A DNA stretch of 24,891 nt from CAZSHX01 sp964606895. Its GTDB lineage: Bacteria > Bacteroidota > Ignavibacteria > Kapaibacteriales > UBA2268. Of the stretch, positions 18,782-24,891 are shown in pieces. The DNA lies in the NCBI GenBank assembly GCA_964606895.1, contig CAZSHX010000073.1, positions 1 through 24,891 of the forward strand, read 5' to 3'. The notes beneath the pieces are model-generated. The model made no database searches. It was given only the letters and a program-made list of their open reading frames with translations, and was not told the origin of the DNA. The position numbers were made by a program, and so were the translations under genes. Within the stretch, counting starts at the first letter, position 1; every line of letters starts with the position of its first letter.

Positions 18782-19195
18782 ATGAAAAGAAATGCAAAAG
18801 CTGTATGGCACGGAACCGGTAAAGACGGAGTTGGTCAAGTTACTACACAGAGCGGTGTACTTAATCAAAATCAGTATTCTTTCAAATCAAGATTCGAACA
18901 GGGTATTGGTACAAATCCGGAAGAACTCGTTGCCGCGGCTCATGCCGGATGTTTCTCGATGAAATTATCATTCAATATTGATGCCGCAGGTTTTAAAGCT
19001 GATACTCTTGAGACCGGCTGTGACATTGACCTCGTTGATGGTGCAATCGTCAGCTCTCATCTTACTTTAAGAGCAATAGTACCGGGCATATCACAAGAAA
19101 AATTCGATGAATGTGTTGTTGACGCTGAGAAGAATTGTCCAATTTCTAAATTATTGAACACAAAGATATCAGTGAATGCAACACTAGTAAATTAG
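18782..19195 (+). CDS. OsmC-family peroxidase
   Basis: A 137-residue OsmC-like protein. OsmC/Ohr enzymes are cytosolic thiol peroxidases that reduce organic hydroperoxides with a redox-active cysteine pair. The family features are visible: R37 in 'KSRFEQ', the acidic helix start 'TNPEELVAAAHAGCFSMKLS' with E47/E48 and peroxidatic C57, and resolving C119 in 'EKNCPISKLL'. Length is normal (about 135-145). The 'N..ELVAAAHAGCFSM' form is typical of the OsmC branch rather than Ohr. ATG 18782 follows AAGGAAAAT, a good ribosome site. It stands between repeat copies 2 and 3, apparently as a single-gene unit. It may serve oxidative stress defence; regulation is not visible. Confidence 0.92.
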   Translation: MKRNAKAVWHGTGKDGVGQVTTQSGVLNQNQYSFKSRFEQGIGTNPEELVAAAHAGCFSMKLSFNIDAAGFKADTLETGCDIDLVDGAIVSSHLTLRAIVPGISQEKFDECVVDAEKNCPISKLLNTKISVNATLVN

Positions 19196-19266
19196 AGTTA
19201 ATATTGAATTTTAAATAGGATTTTTCTTTATTGCTACTTTTTTGGAAATTGGAAAAAAGGGGAATA

Positions 19267-19440
19267 GGCACAAAACGCGGACAAACCGTAAAATACAAAT
19301 TTTTCATGCGACTTTCAGAATAATGAAAAGGGACAGGATGAGAGAAGAGTAATTATAGTAACTGGTAAGAATATAAATTGCAAGGAAGACTACGGACGAT
19401 TTTGTTGATGGCAAGAACATGAAGAAATTGGGGACTATTT
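19267..19440 (+). repeat. Intergenic repeat family, copy 3
   Basis: Begins GGCACAAAACGCGGACAAACCGTAA and ends TTGGGGACTATTT. It aligns over nearly its whole length with copy 4 (20579-20750), including the shared internal block AATTATAGTAA and the segment AAGGAAG. The tail runs into a short hairpin, ACTATT/AATAGT with a 7-base loop, followed by five Ts, so it may act as a weak terminator just before the next gene. Confidence 0.75.
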
Positions 19441-19476
19441 GAGGTGAATAGTTTTTAAAATCTTATTAGAGTTAAA

Positions 19477-20559
19477 ATGAAATCAAAATTATTGTCATTG
19501 ATGAGTATAATATTTTTTACAGTTTTGTATCAGGTAAATGGGGATACGATTGAAGAATTTGCTGATAGTATTAGACTTGCTTATAACATTCCTGAAATTG
19601 GATATGCTGTAGTCTCTTCAACAAAAATATTAGAATTGCAATTAATTGGAATTAAAAGGATTAATTCAACCATCCAAGCAGATATAAATGATAGATTTAG
19701 AATAGGGTCAAATACAAAAGCAATTACAGGATTCATTGCTGGTTTATTAGTTAATCAAAACAAGATTAGTTGGAATACAAAGTTTTTCGACTTATTTCCT
19801 GAGTTAAGAACAAATAGTAAAAAAGCTTATTATGATATGACACTATTGAATTTGTTAAGCTTTAGAACAAAATTATTTTCGTACACTTATACAAATAAAA
19901 AGCCGACAAAAGAACAATTTACTGGAAATGAAGAAGAGCAAAGATTCCAATTTATCAAATGGTTTCTTCAACAAAAACCTGTTTCTGGCAAAAATAAATT
20001 CAATATTTCAAACTTAGGATACATTGCGGCAGGATTAATGCTTGAAAAAGCATCGGGCAAATCTTACAAAGAATTAGTAAAAGATTTAGGTACTCAATTA
20101 GGAATTAATTTTGGTTTTGGTTTGCCAAATCAAAGCGATTCTTTGCAACCATGGGGGCATAATGAAGAATTAGTTCCAGAATCTCCAGGAGATAATTATA
20201 AATTTGATTTGTTACAAGCTGCTGGAAATATAAATATTAGTTTGCCGGATTATTCAAAATTTATTCAGCTACAATTACTCGGATTAAAAGGAAAGTCCGA
20301 ACTTTTATCAGAAAATGAGTTTAATTTTTTGCATTATGGCTTGCCAAGGTTCTCTGTAGGTTGGTTTTGTGAAAAAGATAAGAATAATCAAACATTTTCT
20401 TATAATATTGGTGACCCCGGAACCTTCTTGTCAATGGTATATGTTTTTAAAAGTGCAGATAAGGCGATAATCCTTTTTTCAAATTCACAGTCAGAAAATA
20501 CTGAAAAGGGATTAAATTTAGTATTGAAGAAACTTAAAAAAGTTTATGGGATTAAATGA
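19477..20559 (+). CDS. Serine-hydrolase-like protein (beta-lactamase/PBP-like fold), active site degenerate
   Basis: A 360-residue exported protein of the class C beta-lactamase/serine hydrolase family. Signal peptide about 1-22. Motif 1 is intact: 'FRIGSNTKAITG' gives S78-N-T-K81. Motif 2, normally YSN or YxN, reads 'FNISNLGYIAAGLMLEK', so the catalytic tyrosine is replaced by I177 although the surrounding sequence is well conserved. Motif 3, normally H-N-G or H-x-G near 'TPG', reads 'FSYNIGDPGTF', so the histidine is also lost. Other family marks remain ('LQPWGHNEE', 'QAAGNINISLPDYSKF', 'ILFSNSQSE'). Such a protein may be inactive as a hydrolase and act as a binding protein, or use a changed mechanism. 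The reading frame is otherwise intact and of normal length. It lies between repeat copies 3 and 4 and is AT-rich like the HEAT gene. Confidence 0.8.
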   Translation: MKSKLLSLMSIIFFTVLYQVNGDTIEEFADSIRLAYNIPEIGYAVVSSTKILELQLIGIKRINSTIQADINDRFRIGSNTKAITGFIAGLLVNQNKISWNTKFFDLFPELRTNSKKAYYDMTLLNLLSFRTKLFSYTYTNKKPTKEQFTGNEEEQRFQFIKWFLQQKPVSGKNKFNISNLGYIAAGLMLEKASGKSYKELVKDLGTQLGINFGFGLPNQSDSLQPWGHNEELVPESPGDNYKFDLLQAAGNINISLPDYSKFIQLQLLGLKGKSELLSENEFNFLHYGLPRFSVGWFCEKDKNNQTFSYNIGDPGTFLSMVYVFKSADKAIILFSNSQSENTEKGLNLVLKKLKKVYGIK

Positions 20560-20578
20560 ATATATTTGAAAATAAAAA

Positions 20579-20767
20579 GAGACAAAACGAGGACAAATCG
20601 TAATATACATAGTATTCATTTGATTTTCGGAACTTTGAATAGAGACATTAAGAGAATAGTGGAATTATAGTAAATATGTATAGAGTAAGGAAGAAAAGGG
20701 GAATATTCTGTTAAGGGACAAGAAAAATTGTGAATTTGGGGACTATTTTTAGTTAGTAGTCCCCAAA
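20579..20767 (+). repeat. Intergenic repeat family, copy 4
   Basis: Begins GAGACAAAACGAGGACAAATCGTAA and reaches TTTGGGGACTATTT at 20735. It contains further GGGACA-type motifs inside (GAGACATT, GGGACAAG). It is the longest copy and the best partner for aligning with copy 3. Its tail forms the left arm of a strong hairpin. Confidence 0.75.
20735..20767. terminator. Bidirectional terminator hairpin between convergent genes
   Basis: Perfect 11-bp stem TTTGGGGACTA/TAGTCCCCAAA with an 11-base loop. It lies between the serine-hydrolase-like gene (+, ends 20559) and the TonB-dependent receptor (-, ends 20775), only 7 bases past the receptor's stop. Both arms end in an A/T run. The left arm is the closing motif of the intergenic repeat. 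Confidence 0.8.
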
Positions 20768-20774
20768 ACTTTAT

Positions 20775-23126
20775 TTAGAATTCAAATCTTACACCACCCA
20801 AGGGGAATATCCCTAATTGATAAACAGATTCTATTTTCTTCTTTGAATTGCTCCACTGATATTCAAGAACATTATTAGTATTAAAAAGATTTTCAACAGA
20901 AACATATCCTACAATACTTATTTTTTGAAAATTTGTTCTGAAATCAATTTTAATATCAAACCTTTTATAGTCTGGTTTTCTAATTGAAAATGGCTGACTT
21001 GTAAGGTAATATGTTTGATTATTCGCTCTGGACGTTATTGTGTCAATCGGTGTGTAAGGAGCCCCACCTGCCAATGTATATTTTCCTGAAAATTCCATAG
21101 TAAATATGTCTGAAATTTTCCATTCATATCCTGCAAGTATATTAATTATGTAAATATTGTCGAAACCTCCGAATCTTTGAATTCCATCAGAACCTTTGTA
21201 TTGCTGGCGAACATAAGAAGCAGTAGTGGTTATGTAATAACCCTCAGAAAAGTGTTTAATAAGAGAAAATTCAGCCCCATAGCATCTTCCTGTTCCATTA
21301 CTTATTAAATTCTCTTTTCCACCAATAGAACCGAAATTTGTACCTATATTTAGAAATGACCAGTAGTCAGAAACACCATTACTAACAGGCACTTTGCTTA
21401 TATCTTTATAGTAAGTTTCAGCTTTAAAAATCATGTTTTCTGTTAGTTGGTTTGAATAACCCAAAACTAAGTGTTTAGATTCCATAAAATCAAGAGAATT
21501 ATTTGTATTTGAAGAATAATAAAGCAGTAATGGCAGAGATTGCCTATGAATACCAAGTGCTAAATTTAAAAACTGACCTTCAGTAAAATTCCATGATAAA
21601 GCTAATCGTGGTTCAAGAGTGTATTTATTGCTAATTTTTAAATATTGGCTATGTAATCCTAAATTTGATGTGAAAGTAGGACTTATTTTCCAGTTCCAAT
21701 TTATGAAACTAAGTGTTTGCAATGTGTTACCTGTTTTATCCAAATCCCAGTTAGTATAATCTCCCCAACCAAACGAGTATCTTTTTTCATTAAGCTCATA
21801 AAATTTATATCTACCTTCTACTCCAAAAGTTATCCAATGATTCTTATATGGTGTATAAAATAAATTATATTTTATGTTTGAATAACCTTCCATAGAATTT
21901 TGAGAGAACCATTTATCAAGTGAGATAACCTTGTGAATATCATTTTGGTCACAAGTAATTGAATCTATATTAGTATTATATTTGTCATAAACGGTTCCAA
22001 CCAGTAGTTTACCAAATAAATTCTCAGAAAAAAGATATTGCCAAGTCAATCCTATTGCAAAATTATTATTACCACTTTTCAGGTTCCAGTCTCCCGTAAC
22101 AACATCTGAAAGATTATCTCTTTGCATGAAAATATTATCTCTTCCGTAAAGAGCTGTGATATTTATTTGATTCTTTTCATTTGGAATGAAGTGCATTTTT
22201 ATCATACCGTCCTGGTATCTGGGAACTCCTACAATGCCTAAATCCATTCCCATTTCCTTGAATAAATCAAGAAATGAGTAACGATAATTTGCTATAAAAG
22301 ACCCTTTTGCAAATTGAAGAGGTCCCTCTACTCCTAATTCTGCTCCATTGTAACTTATCTGGGCAAGGTATTCATATTTTTCTTCGTTCCCATTTCGAGT
22401 TCTTAAATCAAAAACACCACTCATTTTATCACCATACTCAGAAGGAAAACCACCTGTAACAAAATCACTATTACTCAATAAGCCGGAGTTAATTTGACCC
22501 ACAGGTCCGCCTGTTGCTCCCTGGGTCCCAAAATGATTCGGATTTGGTAAATCGAGACCGTCAAGCCTCCATAATAATTCTGTTGGAGATCCTCCTCTAA
22601 TGATAATATCATTTCTTAGATTACTTACTCCCAAAATACCAGCAAAATTTTGAGCCATTCTTGCTGGGTCTCCTCTTGAGCCTGCAAATCTCTCGACATC
22701 ATCTAAAGTAAATTGATTAGAACTAACGATATTAGCTTCATTTATTGGAAGGAATTTCTCTTTATTCGCTGTAACTTCAATAGTATTAGCTAAAACGAAA
22801 CTTTCATTTAAATCGATATTTACTATTAATTCCTTTCCAGAAGTAAGAATGATATTTTGAATTTGTGTTTCAAAGCCAATTGAACTTATTTTTAATGAAT
22901 ATCTTCCAACTGGGATAGAATCGAATTTGAAACTACCCTTTGAATTTGACCTAACACCTCTTTTTATCATTTGGTCAAATAATAAAATCGATCCACCAAC
23001 AACAGGTTGTTGATTAGCCGAATTTCTAATTTCACCTTTTATTTTTTGTACAGGAATACCATCTTGTGTAAAAGATGTCCCATTAATAAAAAATAAAAAT
23101 AATATTACTTGACCTAAAAATTTCAT
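20775..23126 (-). CDS. TonB-dependent outer-membrane receptor
   Basis: A 783-residue TonB-dependent receptor. Signal peptide 1-20 ('..NGTSFTQ'). Residues 26-115 form a carboxypeptidase-regulatory-like beta domain ('KIKGEIRNSANQQPVVGGSI', 'GRYSLKISSIGFE'), common on Bacteroidota receptors. The plug follows (about 130-245: 'ARMAQNFAGILGVSN', 'IIIRGGSPTELLWRLDGLD', 'GGFPSEYGDKMSGVFDLRTR'), then a beta-barrel to the terminal aromatic 'GGVRFEF'. It should import a large or scarce nutrient with energy from TonB/ExbBD, which are not in the window. No SusD-like partner is adjacent. The leader holds a SAM-I riboswitch with its own terminator, so the substrate is probably linked to methionine/SAM supply: methionine, a precursor, or a corrinoid for B12-dependent methionine synthase. 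ATG 23126 has AGGA about 8 bases upstream. Confidence 0.93.
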   Translation of the reverse strand: MKFLGQVILFLFFINGTSFTQDGIPVQKIKGEIRNSANQQPVVGGSILLFDQMIKRGVRSNSKGSFKFDSIPVGRYSLKISSIGFETQIQNIILTSGKELIVNIDLNESFVLANTIEVTANKEKFLPINEANIVSSNQFTLDDVERFAGSRGDPARMAQNFAGILGVSNLRNDIIIRGGSPTELLWRLDGLDLPNPNHFGTQGATGGPVGQINSGLLSNSDFVTGGFPSEYGDKMSGVFDLRTRNGNEEKYEYLAQISYNGAELGVEGPLQFAKGSFIANYRYSFLDLFKEMGMDLGIVGVPRYQDGMIKMHFIPNEKNQINITALYGRDNIFMQRDNLSDVVTGDWNLKSGNNNFAIGLTWQYLFSENLFGKLLVGTVYDKYNTNIDSITCDQNDIHKVISLDKWFSQNSMEGYSNIKYNLFYTPYKNHWITFGVEGRYKFYELNEKRYSFGWGDYTNWDLDKTGNTLQTLSFINWNWKISPTFTSNLGLHSQYLKISNKYTLEPRLALSWNFTEGQFLNLALGIHRQSLPLLLYYSSNTNNSLDFMESKHLVLGYSNQLTENMIFKAETYYKDISKVPVSNGVSDYWSFLNIGTNFGSIGGKENLISNGTGRCYGAEFSLIKHFSEGYYITTTASYVRQQYKGSDGIQRFGGFDNIYIINILAGYEWKISDIFTMEFSGKYTLAGGAPYTPIDTITSRANNQTYYLTSQPFSIRKPDYKRFDIKIDFRTNFQKISIVGYVSVENLFNTNNVLEYQWSNSKKKIESVYQLGIFPLGGVRFEF

Positions 23127-23179
23127 AAATATCCTAATCTCATAATTAAACTTAAATTAATCACTATTGAAATTATAAA

Positions 23180-23213
23180 AACAAAAAACTCCCCTGATAA
23201 GTCAAAGGAGTTT
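23180..23213 (-). terminator. Riboswitch-controlled intrinsic terminator
   Basis: On the minus strand: AAACTCC, a 14-base loop, GGAGTTT, then a T-rich tail (TTTGTTTTT). It stands between the SAM aptamer and the receptor start. The loop contains ACTTATC, which is complementary to GATAAGT at the 3' edge of the aptamer's P1 stem, giving the competing antiterminator. Confidence 0.88.
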
Positions 23214-23244
23214 CAATAAAAATATGTTGATTTTCTACCGATTA

Positions 23245-23336
23245 CTTATCTTTCCCAATTTGGGTAGGAGTTAGCACCTTAATATTTCAGGTTGCCATGA
23301 CTTCACAGAGCCTATCTCTCAGTCATTCTTGATAAG
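23245..23336 (-). promoter_or_regulatory. SAM-I (S-box) riboswitch aptamer
   Basis: Read on the minus strand, all SAM-I parts are present in order: P1 CTTATC (5', at 23336) with GATAAG (3', at 23245), the AAGA joint, P2 ATGACT/AGTCAT around a GAGAG...CTCTGTGA loop, the conserved GGCAACC, P3 ACCT/AGGT, the conserved AAGGTGCTAACTCC, and P4 CCC/GGG. The aptamer is 92 bases, a normal size. Binding of S-adenosylmethionine should stabilise P1 and let the downstream terminator form, switching off the TonB-dependent receptor gene when SAM is plentiful. The only gene in position to be controlled is the receptor at 20775-23126. Identification rests on the conserved sequence blocks and pairing, both seen directly. 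Confidence 0.95.
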
Positions 23337-23368
23337 AAACAATTTCAAAGAGCCTTTAAAACAAAATA

Positions 23369-23399
23369 CAAAATTACGAAAATCAAATAAAATAACAAT
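23369..23399 (-). promoter_or_regulatory. Bacteroidota-type promoter for the riboswitch-receptor transcript
   Basis: Minus-strand TAATTTTG (23376-23369) fits the TAnnTTTG -7 box exactly. ATTG (23399-23396) lies 19 bases upstream and fits the TTTG -33 box with one mismatch. Transcription would start near 23362, leaving about 26 bases before the aptamer. Confidence 0.6.
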
Positions 23400-23599
23400 A
23401 AGAATAGTCTAAAGAAACTTTCAAGACTGAACAAAATTGCCCAATTTGATTTATCGCAGGGCATCCCTCAAATTTGTAGCGATGGTAGTTTTTAACTAGG
23501 TATTTGTTATCTGCACAAAATGACATCAAAGATTCTATTACTGTTGATTATACACTTCAACAATGTCAAAAGTAAAAAAGTTCAGTCCCATTGTTATAA
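23400..23599. other. Intergenic stretch between receptor promoter and arr remnant
   Basis: About 200 bases with no convincing reading frame, RNA gene or terminator. It may hold the 3' untranslated end of the arr transcript. Nothing else could be supported. Confidence 0.4.
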
Positions 23600-24004
23600 T
23601 TAATCCTCGATTGCCTCAATACCAAGTTGCTTGAGTCGGTCAAGTCCATCCTTCATTGCCTTAAGTTGTTCAGGGGAGTGGGCTTGCCATTCAGTTACTT
23701 CACCGGATACGCGAAGCGGATTCCCGGAACGGTATGACTTCGTTGGATTTCCCGGGAACTTCTTGTCAGTCAAATTGGGATCATCTTCAATCGGACCTGT
23801 CGGCTCAACTACATAAATTCTGCCGGGTTCTTCACCCAAGTTAAGCTCAGCTCCCCAAATAGCGGCATCCAAGGTGGCGGTCAGTTAGACATAGTAAGCC
23901 TTCTTCCCGGAACCGTAATTTGAATTAAAGCCGGGTTCAATCAGGTCTCCCTGTTGAAGATTGGCTTTGGTGCCATGATAGAAAATCTGTGGATTGATTC
24001 TCAT
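23600..24004 (-). pseudogene. arr: NAD+-rifampin ADP-ribosyltransferase with in-frame stop
   Basis: Read from ATG 24004, the frame gives a 134-codon Arr protein, close to the normal size. It runs 'RINPQIFYHGTKANLQQGDL', 'EPGFNSNYGSGKKAYYV', then TAA (23887-23885), then 'LTATLDAAIWGAELN', 'RIYVVEPTGPIEDDPN', 'TDKKFPGNPTKSYRS', 'GEVTEWQAHSPEQL'. Arr inactivates rifamycins by moving ADP-ribose from NAD+ to the drug. H10 and D75 match two residues of the family's H-Y-D site. The third, the tyrosine of the family's 'IYxT' strand, is exactly the stop codon (position 40). The ATG overlaps the DUF2200 stop as TAATG, supporting this start. No frameshift is needed. Restart at TTG 23872 would lack the NAD-binding histidine. 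It is probably a pseudogene, or a single-base sequencing error (TAC/TAT to TAA). Confidence 0.9.
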
Positions 24005-24366
24005 TACTTTCTTAAGATCTTCTCCATTGATTTTCCCTTTGCCAATTCGTCAACCAATTTGTCTAAATATCTTACTTGTTTTGTTAGAGGATTTTCAATT
24101 TCTTCAATCCGATAACCGCAAATTACACCCTTGATGAGGTCAGCTTTTAGGTTCAATTCTGCTTTCTTAAAGAATGTTTCAAACGTCACTTTCTCGTCAA
24201 TTAGTTCTTTTAAATCCTTTACGTCAAAATTGGTCAGCCATTCTATTACTTGATGCAACTCGTCTTTCGTTCTTCCTTTTCTCTCAACTTTTGTAATGTA
24301 GAGTGGATATACCGATGCAAAAGTCAAATTTGCAATACGCTCATCGTGTTTTTTAATGTTGTTCAT
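24004..24366 (-). CDS. DUF2200 family protein
   Basis: A 120-residue cytosolic protein matching DUF2200: 'ANLTFASVYPLYITKVERKG', 'QVIEWLTNFD', 'VTFETFFKKAELN', 'IKGVICGYRIEEIENPL', and 'QVRYLDKLVDELAKGKSMEK' near the end are the family's conserved blocks. Length is normal. Function is not established for the family. Its TAA stop overlaps the ATG of arr by one base (TAATG), so the two were likely translated together. Upstream, 34 bases separate it from DUF4287. These families often turn up near each other in soil and freshwater Bacteroidota as small accessory genes. Confidence 0.9.
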   Translation of the reverse strand: MNNIKKHDERIANLTFASVYPLYITKVERKGRTKDELHQVIEWLTNFDVKDLKELIDEKVTFETFFKKAELNLKADLIKGVICGYRIEEIENPLTKQVRYLDKLVDELAKGKSMEKILRK

Positions 24367-24400
24367 ATTTTAAAGTTGGTTTGAAAATTCCTGATCATTG

Positions 24401-24619
24401 TCAGTCTTTCTTTCCTTTAAATGTTGCGTAAATCGCCATTGCATGTCCATGACCCAAATCAAATTCGTTTTTGAGCCAATTTGTAACTTCTGTGGCTTTA
24501 ACAGTTTTCACAAGTAGACCGTTAAGTAAAAATCCTTTTTCTTCTGCAAGTTTTTTGAAGTCTTCAGGACTTTTCCCTGTCTTTGCTTTTATGTTGTCTA
24601 TGTATGCTTGAAATGACAT
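24401..24619 (-). CDS. DUF4287 domain protein
   Basis: A 72-residue protein that is essentially one DUF4287 domain: 'MSFQAYIDNIKAKTGKSPED', 'LAEEKGFL', then 'TEVTNWLKNEFDLGHGHAMA' and 'IYATFKG'. The conserved 'GLGHGHAMA'-type ending is present as 'DLGHGHAMA'. The domain occurs alone or fused to DUF5655/AHSA1-type domains; its function is not known. No membrane or export signal. It is the second gene of the minus-strand run, 69 bases after the VOC gene. Confidence 0.88.
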   Translation of the reverse strand: MSFQAYIDNIKAKTGKSPEDFKKLAEEKGFLLNGLLVKTVKATEVTNWLKNEFDLGHGHAMAIYATFKGKKD

Positions 24620-24688
24620 AATATGTTAATTTGAATTGGAGTTTAATTTGTTGTAATAAGTGTAAGAAATTGCTAATTCAACTATTCT

Positions 24689-24891
24689 TTACAAATGACC
24701 TTTATATTTTGGGTCAAAATCCACCATCCATTCAATACCGTATTTGTCTCTAAACATTCCAAAATACGAACCCCAAGGGCTGTCAGCTATAGGCATTTCA
24801 ATTTCCCCACCTTCTGATAGTCCATTAAATAATTTGTCTCCCGAGTTTGACACTTTATTTTTGTAACCTGTTTGAAAACAGCATAGTAGTA
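24689..24891 (-). CDS. VOC/PhnB-like (glyoxalase-fold) protein, C-terminal part, cut by the window edge
   Basis: The last 66 residues of a VOC-superfamily protein of the PhnB-like type. The visible part reads '..NSGDKLFNGLSEGGEIEM', 'PIADSPWGSYFGMFRDKYG', 'IEWMVDFDPKY', then stop, matching the family's 'F..LSEGG.V.MPL....WG..FG...DKFGV.WM'. The start and first half lie beyond 24891. PhnB-like proteins share the glyoxalase/bleomycin-resistance fold; most have no known substrate. It is the first visible gene of the small-gene run that ends with arr. Confidence 0.85.
   Translation of the reverse strand, partial: LLCCFQTGYKNKVSNSGDKLFNGLSEGGEIEMPIADSPWGSYFGMFRDKYGIEWMVDFDPKYKGHL

Noticed and set aside
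16731..20767. Integron cassette array with attC sites
   Set aside because: Gene plus repeat spacing fits, but no RYYYAAC/GTTRRRY core pair with inverted arms could be found in the repeats, and no integrase is present.
23872..23885. Stop-codon reassignment or programmed read-through in arr
   Set aside because: TAA ends many other genes here (for example the fibre, M14 and DUF2200 genes), and there is no read-through signal; mutation or sequencing error is simpler.

Overview
The window is AT-rich DNA that looks like a metagenome-derived scaffold, with one 100-N assembly gap (8015-8114). It probably comes from the Bacteroidota/Ignavibacteriota/Kapabacteria (FCB) side of Bacteria. The evidence is two proteins with C-terminal type IX secretion (T9SS) sorting domains, a TonB-dependent receptor with a carboxypeptidase-regulatory-like N-domain, a periplasmic TPR sensor kinase of the LytS type, a secreted fibre protein opening with the 'ISYQG' domain common in that group, and a Bacteroidota-like promoter.

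Layout. (1) 41-1145: a B12-binding-domain protein lacking its radical SAM half, then about 590 bp of AT-rich DNA with nothing recognisable. (2) 1146-2660: an exported M14 carboxypeptidase of the cytosolic-carboxypeptidase-like subfamily. (3) 2845-13258: a co-directional block made of a TPR/LytS histidine kinase, a LytTR response regulator, a short T9SS-tagged protein, and a giant repeat-built fibre protein (about 2,100 residues as drawn, interrupted by the gap). (4) 13282-13765: a TfoX C-domain protein followed by the broken tail of a second LytTR regulator. (5) 13781-16724: a divergent pair, a TPR protein (-) and a T9SS-tagged esterase (+). (6) 16838-20559: a HEAT-repeat lipoprotein, an OsmC-like protein and a serine-hydrolase-like protein, with copies of one intergenic repeat before, between and after them. 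(7) 20775-23400 (-): a TonB-dependent receptor under a clear SAM-I riboswitch with a visible terminator/antiterminator switch. (8) 23600-24891 (-): a compact run of small genes (VOC protein, DUF4287, DUF2200, rifampin ADP-ribosyltransferase), in which arr carries an in-frame stop at its catalytic tyrosine.

How the parts work together. The kinase/regulator pair lies directly upstream of the T9SS-tagged protein and the fibre, so a surface-sensing circuit controlling a surface fibre is plausible, though inferred only from position. The SAM riboswitch makes the receptor a strong candidate for uptake of methionine or a methionine-cycle nutrient such as a corrinoid. No complete new multi-gene defence or mobile system was found. 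The most informative items are the riboswitch-controlled receptor, the arr nonsense codon, the unexplained intergenic repeat family, and the homogenising fibre repeat that broke the assembly.
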